From the NCBI RefSeq assembly GCF_964218355.1, contig NZ_CAXPMC010000009.1, forward strand, positions 372,001 to 436,000: a stretch of DNA of 64,000 nt, given 5' to 3'. Shown one piece after another: positions 41,373 through 51,195 of this stretch (position 1 is the first letter of the stretch; every line of letters begins with the position of its first letter). Both the position numbers and the translations under genes were made by a program. Origin of the DNA: Ferrovibrio sp964218355. GTDB taxonomy: Bacteria; Pseudomonadota; Alphaproteobacteria; Ferrovibrionales; Ferrovibrionaceae. The notes beneath the pieces are model-generated. The model searched no databases. It was not told the origin of the DNA and saw only the letters and a program-made list of their open reading frames with translations.

Positions 41373-42461
41373 ATGGCAAGCGTGACCGAAGCCCTGCCGC
41401 CGCCGAACCCGCAATCCGGCCCGCTCGCCTGGCTGCGCGAACGGCTGTTCTCGTCGCCGCTGAATGCCATCCTGACCATGCTGTCGGTCTGGCTGCTGCT
41501 GATGGTGCTGCCGCCGCTGGTGGAATGGGCGTTGATCCGCGCCAATTTCACGGCCGAGACCTCGGCCGAATGTCGTGCCGGCGCCGGTGCCTGCTGGGCC
41601 TTCATCGCCCAGAAATACCGCCTGATCCTGTTCGGCCTGTATCCCTTTGACGAACAGTGGCGGCCGTTGGTCGCTGCGCTGATCCTGATCGGCATGATCG
41701 TCGCCAGCTGCCTGCCGGCCATGTGGAAGCCTCGGCTGATCCTGCTCTGGGTGGCCGGGCTGGTGGCCGTCGCCGTGCTGATGTGGGGCGGCATTCTCGG
41801 CCTGCGCTATGTCGAGGACACCCTGTGGGGCGGCCTGCCGCTGACCCTGATCCTTGCCACCTTCGGCATCGCCGTGGCCTTTCCCTTCGGCCTGGTGCTG
41901 GCGCTGGGGCGGCGCTCGAAGATGCCGGCGATCAAGACGCTGTGCGTGCTCTACATCGAGCTGATCCGCGGCGTGCCGCTGATCTCGATGCTGTTCATGT
42001 CCTCCGTCATGCTGCCGCTGTTCCTGCCGGAGGGCTTCAGCATCGACAAGCTGCTGCGCGCCCAGATCGCCATCATCCTGTTCGCCGCCGCCTATATCGC
42101 CGAGGTGGTGCGCGGCGGCCTGCAGGCGATCCCCAAGGGCCAGTATGAGGGCGCCGACTCGCTCGGCCTCAACTACGCGCAGAAGATGGGCTTCATCATC
42201 CTGCCGCAGGCGCTGAAGGTGGTGATTCCGCCAATGGTCAGCCTGTTCATCGCGGTGTTCAAGGATACCTCGCTGGTGGTGATCATCGGCATCTACGACC
42301 TGATGCAGTCGACCAAGGTATCGCTGACCGATCCGGCCTGGCGCGGCTTCTCGATCGAGGCCTACATCTTCGTGTCGGCGATCTACTTCATCTTCTGCTT
42401 CTCCATGTCGAAATACAGCAAGGCCCTGGAAGACCGTCTGGCCACCGGGCACAAGCGCTGA
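41373..42461 (+). CDS. aapM: general L-amino acid ABC transporter permease
   Basis: This is the second permease of the Aap importer, 362 residues, with about seven spans. It carries the family ECRAGAGACWAFI segment and IKTLCVLYIELIRGVPLISMLFMSSVMLPLFLPEG. The EAA loop is ADSLGLNYAQKMGFIILPQALKVVIPP. The ATG at 41373 lies just after the aapQ stop with GGAGCGG upstream. aapP should follow and does so at 42474, but only its first part belongs to this family. Confidence 0.93.
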   Translation: MASVTEALPPPNPQSGPLAWLRERLFSSPLNAILTMLSVWLLLMVLPPLVEWALIRANFTAETSAECRAGAGACWAFIAQKYRLILFGLYPFDEQWRPLVAALILIGMIVASCLPAMWKPRLILLWVAGLVAVAVLMWGGILGLRYVEDTLWGGLPLTLILATFGIAVAFPFGLVLALGRRSKMPAIKTLCVLYIELIRGVPLISMLFMSSVMLPLFLPEGFSIDKLLRAQIAIILFAAAYIAEVVRGGLQAIPKGQYEGADSLGLNYAQKMGFIILPQALKVVIPPMVSLFIAVFKDTSLVVIIGIYDLMQSTKVSLTDPAWRGFSIEAYIFVSAIYFIFCFSMSKYSKALEDRLATGHKR

Positions 42462-42473
42462 AGGAACGTCATC

Positions 42474-43181
42474 ATGGCTCAACCCATCATCGATCTGCAG
42501 GGCGTCAACAAGTGGTATGGCGAGTTCCACGTGCTGCGCAACATCAACCTGACCGTCGCCCGCGGCGAGCGCATCGTGATCTGCGGGCCGTCGGGCTCGG
42601 GCAAGTCCACGATGATCCGCTGCATCAACCGGCTGGAGGAGCACCAGAAGGGCCATATCATCGTTGACGGCACCGAGCTGACCAACGACCTGAAGAACAT
42701 CGATGCCATCCGCCGCGAGGTCGGCATGGTGTTCCAGCATTTCAACCTGTTCCCGCACCTGACCGTGCTGGAGAACCTGACGCTGGGCCCGATCTGGGTG
42801 CTGAAGCAGCCGAAGGCCGAGGCCGAGGCCGCCGCGATGAAGTATCTGGAGCGCGTGCGCATCCCGGAGCAGGCGAAGAAATATCCCGGCCAGCTGTCCG
42901 GCGGCCAGCAGCAGCGCGTCGCCATCGCGCGGGCGCTCGCCGGTTCGCCGAAGCTGCTGCTGGCCGACGAGCCGACCGGCAACCTCGACACGCAGATGGC
43001 GCGGGCGGTGATGCAACTGCTCGAGGACATCCACCGCGACGGCGCGACCATCGTCATGGTCACGCACGACCCGGAACTCGCGGCGCGCGCACAACGCAAC
43101 GTGCACGTCATCGACGGCCAGATCGTCGACGTCGGCGAGGCGCCGCGCCTGCACATGAACGTCTCGCGCCTGAGCGCCTGA
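42474..43181 (+). CDS. hybrid ABC ATPase: AapP-type N-terminal part fused to MacB/LolD-type C-terminal part
   Basis: The first 140 or so residues match AapP/BztD: VNKWYGEFHVLRNINLTVARGERIVICGPSGSGKST, RCINRLEEHQKGHIIVDGTEL and VFQHFNLFPHLTVLENLTLGPIWV. After the signature LSGGQQQRVAIARAL the sequence switches to AGSPKLLLADEPTGNLD and VMVTHDPELAARAQRNVHVIDG, features of MacB/LolD exporters. AapP proteins instead have DEPTSALDPE and the THEMGFA segment. The frame is continuous and all ATPase motifs are present. Upstream genes belong to the Aap importer and downstream genes to an FtsX/MacB-type exporter, so each half fits its own side. An assembly chimera is more likely than a real protein. Confidence 0.85.
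   Translation: MAQPIIDLQGVNKWYGEFHVLRNINLTVARGERIVICGPSGSGKSTMIRCINRLEEHQKGHIIVDGTELTNDLKNIDAIRREVGMVFQHFNLFPHLTVLENLTLGPIWVLKQPKAEAEAAAMKYLERVRIPEQAKKYPGQLSGGQQQRVAIARALAGSPKLLLADEPTGNLDTQMARAVMQLLEDIHRDGATIVMVTHDPELAARAQRNVHVIDGQIVDVGEAPRLHMNVSRLSA
42894..42938. other. presumed junction between two genomes
   Basis: This 45-base segment encodes LSGGQQQRVAIARAL, the most conserved stretch of ABC ATPases and therefore the one most likely to be nearly identical in two unrelated genomes. Protein families, operon logic, repeat content and apparent taxonomy all change across it. A precise breakpoint cannot be set within it by eye. Confidence 0.75.
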
Positions 43182-43191
43182 GGAGGCCGTC

Positions 43192-44490
43192 ATGTTCCGC
43201 TACTACGCCTGGCTGGCCGCCCGCAGCCTCCGCCGCAGCCCGGCGCTCACCGCGCTGATGGTGCTGGCGATCGGTCTGGGCATCGGTGCCAGCATCACGA
43301 CGCTGACGGTCCTGCGCGTGCTCTCCGGCGATCCGCTGCCGGAGAAGAGCGCGCGCATCTTCCTGCCGCTGATCGAACCGCGCAGCATGGACGACTACCG
43401 TGCCGGCGATCCGCCGTCCGAGCACATGACCTACCCGGACGCGATGAACCTGCTGCGGGCCGGCCGTGCGAAGTACCAGGCGGTGAGTACCGGCGGCGCG
43501 GTGGTCGTGCAGCCGCCGGATTCGACCGTCGAGCCGTTCATGGCCGACGTGCGCTTCACCAGCGCCGACTTCTTCCCGATGTTCGAGACGCCGTTCGCGC
43601 AGGGCAGCGGCTGGTCGGCGGACGACGACGAGGCGCGTGCGCGCGTCATCGTCATTTCGCAGTCGCTCAACGACAAGCTCTTCGGCGGCGCCGACGACTC
43701 CGTCGGCCGCACGCTGCGCCTGCGCGGCAACGACTTTCGCGTCGTCGGCGTGCTCGACCACTGGCGGCCGACGCCGCATTTCTACGATCTGATCGTCGGC
43801 AACTACAGCGAGACCGACGAGATCTTCGTGCCCATCGATACCGGGCTCGACCTGGAGTTCGGCCGTCGCGGCACGATGAACTGCTGGGACGACGCGACCG
43901 ACCCGGTGCGTTCGCCGAACTGCGCGTGGATGCAGCTGTGGATCGAGCTGGACTCGCCGGCGCAGCGCGCCGAGTACGAGGCCTTTCTCGCCAACTACTC
44001 TGACGAGCAGCGTGCGCTCGGCCGCTTCGAACGCCCGACCAACGTGCGCCTGTACGCGCTGGCGGAATGGCTGGAATTCAAGCGCGTGGTGCCCAGCGAC
44101 GTGCGCCTGCAGGTGTGGCTCGCTTTCGGCTTTCTCGCGGTCTGCCTGATCAATACCGTCGGGCTGATGCTGGCCAAGTTCCTGCGCCGCGCCGGCGAGA
44201 TCGGCGTGCGCCGCGCGATCGGCGCCTCGCGCCGGCAGGTGTTCTCGCAGTTTCTCGTCGAGGCCGGCGCAGTCGGCATCGTCGGCGCCCTGCTGGGCGT
44301 CGGCTTCGCGCTGCTCGGTCTGTGGGCGGTGCGCCAGCAGCCGGGCGACTACGCCAGCCTCGCGCATCTGGATCCGACGATGCTCGGCACCACGGTGCTG
44401 CTGGCCCTGCTGTCCAGCCTCGTCGCCGGACTGCTGCCGGCCTGGCACGCCTGCGACGTACCGCCGGCCCTGCAACTCAAGAGCGACTGA
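43192..44490 (+). CDS. ABC transporter permease (FtsX/MacB type), first of pair
   Basis: A 432-residue membrane protein with the MacB layout. One span near residues 18-40 is followed by a periplasmic domain of about 220 residues (with FTSADFFPMFETPFAQGSGW and RTLRLRGNDFRVVGVLDHW) and three C-terminal spans from about residue 305. RRAGEIGVRRAIGASRRQVFSQFLVEA is the FtsX coupling region. It likely forms a heterodimer with the next gene product and uses the ATPase whose C-terminal half survives upstream. The substrate is unknown. A GAGGAGG ribosome site precedes the ATG. Confidence 0.88.
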   Translation: MFRYYAWLAARSLRRSPALTALMVLAIGLGIGASITTLTVLRVLSGDPLPEKSARIFLPLIEPRSMDDYRAGDPPSEHMTYPDAMNLLRAGRAKYQAVSTGGAVVVQPPDSTVEPFMADVRFTSADFFPMFETPFAQGSGWSADDDEARARVIVISQSLNDKLFGGADDSVGRTLRLRGNDFRVVGVLDHWRPTPHFYDLIVGNYSETDEIFVPIDTGLDLEFGRRGTMNCWDDATDPVRSPNCAWMQLWIELDSPAQRAEYEAFLANYSDEQRALGRFERPTNVRLYALAEWLEFKRVVPSDVRLQVWLAFGFLAVCLINTVGLMLAKFLRRAGEIGVRRAIGASRRQVFSQFLVEAGAVGIVGALLGVGFALLGLWAVRQQPGDYASLAHLDPTMLGTTVLLALLSSLVAGLLPAWHACDVPPALQLKSD

Positions 44491-44503
44491 GGGAGAACCC
44501 GAC

Positions 44504-45718
44504 ATGGACATCCTGCCCATCCTCGCCGCGCTCAAGCGCCAGAAGACCGCGGCTGCGCTGATCGCGATCGAGATCGCGCTGTGCTGCGCGATCGTGTGCA
44601 ACGCGCTGTTCCTGATCGCGCACCGCATGGAAGCGAGCCGCATCGACAGCGGCATCGCGGAGAACGAGCTGATCCGCGTCGCCACGGCCGGACTCGGCAA
44701 CGCCGAGAATCCGGGCCTGCGCATGCAGGAGGACCTGCGCGCGCTCGAGGCCCTGCCCGGCGTGCGCCAGGCGGCGCTGGTCAACCAGGTGCCGTTCTTC
44801 CGCTCGTCCTGGAATACCAGCGTGCGCATGGCGCGCGACGATCAGCAGAGCGTCGCCGACGTCGGTGCCTACTACGGCGACGAACGCCTGCTGGACACGC
44901 TGGGCCTGCGCCTGGTCGCCGGCCGCAACTTCACGCACGACGAGATCGTCACTTTCGAGGGGCTGTTCGCCGGCGAGGAAGGGCCGCGCGTCGCCATCAT
45001 CACAAAGGCCCTGGCGCGGACGCTGTTCGGCGACGCCGATGCGCTGGGCAAGGAGTTCTACCCGTCGGAAACGCCGGCGCGCGTGGTTGGTGTCGTCGAG
45101 CGCCTGATCCGGCCCAACATCAGCGAGGACCCGGACTTCACCGGGCAGTCGATGATCCTGCCGATCCGCATGGGCGGCGGCTACGGCTTCTACCTGCTGC
45201 GCACCGCGCCGCAGGACCGCGCCGCGGTGATCGAGGCCGCGCGCGCGAAGCTGCGCGAAATCTCGCCCAACCGCATTGTGCTGTCGGCCACGACCATCGA
45301 GGACCTGCGCAGCAGCTATTTCGAGGAGGATCGCGTGATGGCCGGGCTGCTGGTCGCCGTGGTCGTCGCCCTGCTGATCGTCACCGCGCTGGGCATCGTC
45401 GGTCTGGCCAGCTTCTGGGTGCAGCGCCGGCGGCGCCAGATCGGCATCCGGCGGGCGCTCGGCGCGACGCGCCGCCAGATCCTCTACTACTTCCAGACCG
45501 AGAACTTCCTCATCGTCACGGCCGGCATCGTGCTGGGCATGCTCGCGGCCTATGCGATCAGCGGCTGGCTGATGCAGCAGTACGAACTGCCGCGCCTGCC
45601 GTGGCTGTACCTGCCGGTGGGCGCGCTGACGCTGTGGCTGCTCGGGCAGGTCGCGGTGCTGGCGCCGGCGCTGCGCGCCGCCTCGGTGCCGCCGGCGACC
45701 GCCACCCGCACGGTATGA
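44504..45718 (+). CDS. ABC transporter permease (FtsX/MacB type), second of pair
   Basis: This 404-residue protein has the same architecture as the gene before it. It has an N-terminal span, a periplasmic domain with ERLLDTLGLRLVAGRNFT and AKEFYPSETPARVVGVVE-like content, and three C-terminal spans. The coupling motif reads RRRQIGIRRALGATRRQILYYFQTENF. It follows after 13 bp. The two permeases with a downstream two-component pair form a regulated export or envelope-maintenance module. Confidence 0.88.
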   Translation: MDILPILAALKRQKTAAALIAIEIALCCAIVCNALFLIAHRMEASRIDSGIAENELIRVATAGLGNAENPGLRMQEDLRALEALPGVRQAALVNQVPFFRSSWNTSVRMARDDQQSVADVGAYYGDERLLDTLGLRLVAGRNFTHDEIVTFEGLFAGEEGPRVAIITKALARTLFGDADALGKEFYPSETPARVVGVVERLIRPNISEDPDFTGQSMILPIRMGGGYGFYLLRTAPQDRAAVIEAARAKLREISPNRIVLSATTIEDLRSSYFEEDRVMAGLLVAVVVALLIVTALGIVGLASFWVQRRRRQIGIRRALGATRRQILYYFQTENFLIVTAGIVLGMLAAYAISGWLMQQYELPRLPWLYLPVGALTLWLLGQVAVLAPALRAASVPPATATRTV

Positions 45719-45797
45719 TCGGCCGCATGCCCTGCACCCTGCGACGCAACCTTTTCGGGCGCCCGCGCATCCACTGCGGATGCGAACGCGAAATGCC

Positions 45798-47138
<1,341 letters not shown>

Positions 47139-47160
47139 TGGCCCATGCCGCGTGCCGGCG

Positions 47161-47214
47161 TGCCTTCGGGCGCGACGCTGTGCTGACGTCCCACCCGGTC
47201 GCGCCGGAAGGCGC
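47161..47214. repeat. REP-like inverted pair
   Basis: TGCCTTCGGGCGCGAC (47161-47176) faces GTCGCGCCGGAAGGCGC (47198-47214) in the gap between regulator and kinase genes. Its core matches the GCCTTCAGGCGCGA core of the doublet at 52060-52131, so both seem to belong to one dispersed gammaproteobacterial REP-type family. Confidence 0.6.
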
Positions 47215-47233
47215 GCCTGCCTAAACTCGCGCG

Positions 47234-48541
47234 ATGCGCGGTCTCTCGCTTGATGCCCGCTTCGCCCTGCTGAGCGCCCTGCTCGCCGTGTGCGCATCCG
47301 CGGTCGGCATCGGCGTGCTGCGAGCGCTGGACGCGCCGCTGCTCGCCGTGCTCGCCGCCGGCGGCGTGTCGCTGATCGGCGCGCTCGTCATCGCCCGCCG
47401 CCAGGTCGAGCCGCTCGAGCGCCTGCTGCGGGCGCTGCAGGGCGCGGTGGCCAGCTTTCGCGACGGTGACTTCAGCCTGTCGATCGCCAGTGCGCGTCGC
47501 GACGTCATCGGCGAGCTGTCGCGTCAGCACGGCGAGCTGGCGCGCACGCTGCGCGAACAGCGCCAGCACCTGGTGCAGCGCGAGCTGCTGCTCGACACCG
47601 TCGTGCAGAACACGCCGGTGGCGCTGGTCCTGGTCGACGACGGCGGCCACGTCGCCTACGCCAACCTCGCGGCGCGCCAGCTGTTCAACGAGAACCGCAG
47701 CCTTGCCGGCACGCGTTTCGACGACATCGTCGATGCAGGTCCGCCGGCGATGCGCGAGGCGCTCGCGGGCGGCGGCGACGCGCTGTTCAGCGTCGGCTTT
47801 CCGGACGGCGAGGAGACCTTCCACCTGTCGCAGCGCGGGTTCCGGCTGCAGGGTCGTGGGCACCGCCTCTACCTGTTCCGGCGCATGACCCGCGAACTCT
47901 CGCGGCAGGAAGTCGCCACGTGGAAGAAGGTCATCCGCGTGATGAGCCACGAACTCAACAACTCGCTGGCGCCGATCTCGTCGATGGCGCACTCCGGCAG
48001 CGAGCTGGCCAGACGCGGCCAGACCGAACGCCTGCCCGAGGTCTTCGCCACCATCGGCACGCGTGCCCGGCACCTGCACCAGTTCATCGAAGGCTATGCC
48101 CAGTTCGCGCGCCTGCCGGCACCGCGGCTCGAAACCGTCGCCTGGACCGAGCTGATCGGTGCGCTCGCGCAGCAGGTGCCGTTCCGCCTCGCCGGCGAGG
48201 CACCGGAGGACTCGGTGCGTGTCGACCCGGTGCAGGTCGAGCAGGTCCTGATCAACCTGCTGAAGAACGCGCACGAAGCCGGCAGTCCCGCCGACGCGGT
48301 GGAGCTGGAGGTGCGGCGCGTGGCCGCGCAGTGGCGCATCGAGATCCGCGACCGCGGCACCGGCATGAGCGACACCGTGCTCGCCAATGCGCTGCTGCCG
48401 TTCTACTCCACCAAGCGCAGCGGCACTGGCTTGGGACTGGCTCTCGCCCGCGAGATCGTCGAAGCGCACGGCGGCCGCATCCAGCTCGCCAACCGCGACG
48501 GCGGCGGGCTGTGCATCACGCTGAGCCTGCCGGCGCAGTAG
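47234..48541 (+). CDS. PAS-containing membrane histidine kinase (NtrY-like)
   Basis: A 435-residue kinase. Two N-terminal spans lie near residues 10-30 and 35-55, followed by a HAMP-like helix, a PAS domain (about 118-215), the phospho-acceptor His239 in VMSHELNNSLAPI, and an HATPase domain with NLLKNAHEAG (N box), DRGTGM (G1), STKRSGTGLGLAL (F/G2) and GGGLCITLSLP. The SHELNNSLAP H-box is typical of kinases paired with NtrC-type regulators, such as the one just upstream. Confidence 0.9.
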   Translation: MRGLSLDARFALLSALLAVCASAVGIGVLRALDAPLLAVLAAGGVSLIGALVIARRQVEPLERLLRALQGAVASFRDGDFSLSIASARRDVIGELSRQHGELARTLREQRQHLVQRELLLDTVVQNTPVALVLVDDGGHVAYANLAARQLFNENRSLAGTRFDDIVDAGPPAMREALAGGGDALFSVGFPDGEETFHLSQRGFRLQGRGHRLYLFRRMTRELSRQEVATWKKVIRVMSHELNNSLAPISSMAHSGSELARRGQTERLPEVFATIGTRARHLHQFIEGYAQFARLPAPRLETVAWTELIGALAQQVPFRLAGEAPEDSVRVDPVQVEQVLINLLKNAHEAGSPADAVELEVRRVAAQWRIEIRDRGTGMSDTVLANALLPFYSTKRSGTGLGLALAREIVEAHGGRIQLANRDGGGLCITLSLPAQ

Positions 48542-48544
48542 GCC

Positions 48545-49870
48545 TCACTCGCCCGGCGGCGTCGCCCCGGCATCGAGCGCACGGCGTGCCTTGCGCATGC
48601 GCGCCGCGACGGTCTGTTCGTCCGCGAGATAGGCGAAGAAGGACCTGGCAACGCCGCGGTCCAGGTCGGGCGCGAGTCCGTCGGCGAGACGGAAGAGCTG
48701 CTGGTAGTACCAGCCCTGCTGGCCGAGCACGTTGATCAGCTTGATGAAGAACAGCGGGCTGGCGCCGGACAGCCAGCGCGCCTTGCCGAGCTTGAGGGTT
48801 TTCTCGTAGCGCGGCGCCTCGTCGACTTCGCGGGCGAGCAGGCGCTTCGGGAAATCGGTGTCGGTGCACAACGGCCGGCCGAGGCCGATGATGTCGCAGT
48901 GGCCACCGGACAGCGCCTCTTCCATGCCGGACCGCGTGCGAAAGCCGCCGGTGACCATCAGCGGCATGCGCGCGACGGCGCGGATGCGCTCGGCGTAGTC
49001 GAGGAAGTAGGCCTCGCGCTGCTTCGTGCTCTGGCGTTGCGGCTCGGCGGCCGAATCGTCGCGTCCGGAGAAGCCGAGCAGGCGCGGCTGCTCGTAGGTG
49101 CCGCCGGAAATCTCCAGCAGGTCGACCTTTTCCGCATTGAGCATCTCGACGACGCGCAGGCAGTCCTCGTTGGAGAAGCCGCCCTTGCGGAAGTCGTCGG
49201 AGTTGAGCTTGATGCCGACGGCGAAGTCGTCGCCCACCGCGGCGCGGGTCGCGCGCACCGTCTCGACCAGGAAGCGCGCGCGGTTCTCGATGCTGCCGCC
49301 CCAGGCATCGCTGCGCACGTTGGTGACGGGCGACAGGAATGAACTCAGCAGGTAGCCGTGCGCGGCGTGGATCTGCACGCCGGTGAAGCCGGTCTCGCGC
49401 GCGGTCCGCGCGGCGTGGGCGAAGCGCTGGATGAAGTCGAGGATCTCGTCCTCGCGCAACTCGCGCGGCTTCGCGTAGTTGCCGAGCATGTCGAGCTGCA
49501 CCGCCGACGGCCCCATCGGCTCGCGGGCGATGTAGCGCGGCGACTGGCGCCCGGCATGCGAGATCTGCATCCACAGGTGATTGCCGCCGACGGTGCCGGC
49601 CTGCGCCCACGCCTTGAGCCGTTCGATGCCGCCGTTGCCGTCGATGGCGACATTGCCCGGGCGTTCGAGCACGCGGCGGTCGATCTGCACGTTGCCGGTG
49701 ATCAGCAGCCCGGCACCGCCTTCGCTCCAGCGCCGGTACAGCGTGTTGTGACGCTCGGTCGCGCGCAGCCAGGGATCGGCGATGCTTTCGGTCATCGCCG
49801 CCTTGCACAGGCGGTTGGGCAGCGTGGCGCCACAGGGCAGCCGGAAGGGCTGCGCGAGCAGATCGGTCAT
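48545..49870 (-). CDS. NADH:flavin oxidoreductase (Old Yellow Enzyme family)
   Basis: An FMN-dependent TIM-barrel reductase of 441 residues, with LPNRLCKAAMTE near the N-terminus, QISHAGRQSP, and TGVQIHAAHGYLLSSFLSPVTNVRSDAWGGSIENRARFLVE in the centre. MVTGGFRTRSGMEEAL and CDIIGLGRPLCTDTDFP follow near the FMN phosphate. It probably reduces activated alkenes; physiological substrates are unclear. It converges with the kinase gene (4 bp apart). A palindrome in its upstream region suggests TetR-type control. Confidence 0.88.
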   Translation of the reverse strand: MTDLLAQPFRLPCGATLPNRLCKAAMTESIADPWLRATERHNTLYRRWSEGGAGLLITGNVQIDRRVLERPGNVAIDGNGGIERLKAWAQAGTVGGNHLWMQISHAGRQSPRYIAREPMGPSAVQLDMLGNYAKPRELREDEILDFIQRFAHAARTARETGFTGVQIHAAHGYLLSSFLSPVTNVRSDAWGGSIENRARFLVETVRATRAAVGDDFAVGIKLNSDDFRKGGFSNEDCLRVVEMLNAEKVDLLEISGGTYEQPRLLGFSGRDDSAAEPQRQSTKQREAYFLDYAERIRAVARMPLMVTGGFRTRSGMEEALSGGHCDIIGLGRPLCTDTDFPKRLLAREVDEAPRYEKTLKLGKARWLSGASPLFFIKLINVLGQQGWYYQQLFRLADGLAPDLDRGVARSFFAYLADEQTVAARMRKARRALDAGATPPGE

Positions 49871-49890
49871 GAAGCGGTCCCCGGTCGATT

Positions 49891-49908
49891 ACATACCGGG
49901 CAGTATGT
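49891..49908. promoter_or_regulatory. TetR-like operator palindrome upstream of the OYE gene
   Basis: ACATAC (49891-49896) and GTATGT (49903-49908) form a perfect inverted repeat with a 6-base spacer, 20 bp before the start of the flavin oxidoreductase gene. Its shape resembles operators of TetR repressors that control oxidoreductases; no such regulator is encoded nearby. Confidence 0.55.
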
Positions 49909-49949
49909 CGGGGTCGATCGGCCGGGGGCAACACCCGGCGGCGTGCCGC

Positions 49950-50747
49950 TCAGCCGAAGCGGTACGCCGACACGCGGTTGCCCATGATCGGCTCGCTGTA
50001 GACGCGCTCACCGACGTCATCGCCGGCCGCCCCGGCCGCAACCATCATCGGCAACAGGTGTTCCTCGCGCGGATGGGCAGCGCGGGCGCCGGGTGCGCGC
50101 AGCCAGTCGACCAGCGCGGCGTCGCGGCGCTCGGGGGCATCGATGGCGGCGGCGGTCAGCCAGTCGTCGAACACCTGTGCATCCCGGGCGCTGTCGCCGC
50201 GCATCAGCGCGCGCACGTCGTGAAAGCTCATGCCGCTGCCGAGGATCAGCACGCCCTCGTCGCGCAGCGGCGCCAGCGCGCGGCCCAGGCACAGATGCTC
50301 GGCCGGATCGAGGCCCTCGCGCAGCGACAGCTGGACGACGGGGAGCTGCGCCGGCGGGTCGATCAGCAGCATCGGCACGAAGACGCCGTGATCCAGGCCG
50401 CGATCGTCGATGCGGGTGCACGGCAGTCCGGCACCGCGAATCCGCTCTTCCACCTGCGCCGCAAGCACCGGATCGCCCGGTGCCGGGTACTGCAGGCGGT
50501 AGGTGTGCGGCGGAAAGCCGTGGTAGTCGAACAGCAAGGGTGCTTGCGCCGCGGCATTGACGGTGAAGGCCGGCGCTTCCCAGTGTGCGGAGATCACCAG
50601 CACCGCACGCGGCCGCGGCGCGCCGTCGAGCAGGCTGCGCAGGAAGACCTCCATGCCCTTCCAGGTATCGGCCGGCCCGATCGGCGACCAGTCCATGAAG
50701 AAGCACGGTCCGCCGCCATGCGGGATGAACCAGCTCGGCTGACGCAT
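49950..50747 (-). CDS. LigB/DODA-type extradiol ring-cleavage dioxygenase
   Basis: A 265-residue class III dioxygenase homologue of the YgiD/4,5-DOPA dioxygenase group. Metal-site histidines are expected in SWFIPHGGGP, ISAHWEAP, GLDHGVFVPM and the C-terminal HPREEHLLPM; all four are present. It may open catechol-type rings or have lost that activity, as some family members have. The ATG at 50747 lies 2 bp after the preceding stop. The longer frame to 50786 has no reason to be used. Confidence 0.87.
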   Translation of the reverse strand: MRQPSWFIPHGGGPCFFMDWSPIGPADTWKGMEVFLRSLLDGAPRPRAVLVISAHWEAPAFTVNAAAQAPLLFDYHGFPPHTYRLQYPAPGDPVLAAQVEERIRGAGLPCTRIDDRGLDHGVFVPMLLIDPPAQLPVVQLSLREGLDPAEHLCLGRALAPLRDEGVLILGSGMSFHDVRALMRGDSARDAQVFDDWLTAAAIDAPERRDAALVDWLRAPGARAAHPREEHLLPMMVAAGAAGDDVGERVYSEPIMGNRVSAYRFG

Positions 50748-50749
50748 GC

Positions 50750-51148
50750 TCACGCGGCGTCTCGCCCGATCTGCGCGCGTCGCCACAGCGCGGGCACCAG
50801 GATCGCGATGGCGGCGACGGCATCGAGGATGACTGCGGGCGTCCAGCCCCAGGCATGGCAGATCGCGGCATCGAGCGGCGCCCAGACCAGGATGCCGGCG
50901 ATCAGGGCGTTAGCCGCCCAGGCCTGCTGACGGCGCAGGCCGTACTGCACGAGAAACCACATCAGCAGGCCCCAGCTCGCGACGGTGGGGCCGAACAGCG
51001 CGAAGGCGACGCGGGTATCGCCACCATCCAGCGGCAGCCAGGCATCGAGGCCGTTCGTCCGCAGCAGCACGAACGGCAGAGCCAGGCCGGCGAACACGTG
51101 CGCGACGGCGACGAAACCCAGCCAGCGGTCGAGGCGATCCGGATTCAT
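50750..51148 (-). CDS. small four-span membrane protein
   Basis: A 132-residue hydrophobic protein with four predicted spans (about residues 10-30, 47-68, 78-96 and 100-120), rich in tryptophan. I do not recognise a named family. It precedes the dioxygenase gene with 2 bp between them, so the two are almost certainly co-translated. A transport or membrane-support role for the same pathway is conceivable but not shown. Confidence 0.72.
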   Translation of the reverse strand: MNPDRLDRWLGFVAVAHVFAGLALPFVLLRTNGLDAWLPLDGGDTRVAFALFGPTVASWGLLMWFLVQYGLRRQQAWAANALIAGILVWAPLDAAICHAWGWTPAVILDAVAAIAILVPALWRRAQIGRDAA

Positions 51149-51195
51149 GCCGCCAGCTTAGGACCTTCGGCAATCCGGGTCACGACGCCCGGGCG

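Noticed and set aside
39002..41794. 930-codon open frame on the reverse strand across the aap genes
   Set aside because: It lies opposite well-supported aapJ and aapQ. The translation is rich in His, Gln, Arg and Asp, typical of high-GC antisense frames, and has no domain sense.
42474..43181. A genuine dual-function amino acid importer/exporter ATPase
   Set aside because: The two halves belong to different ABC families and each matches its own neighbouring operon, so a natural fusion is a much less likely explanation than a misjoin.
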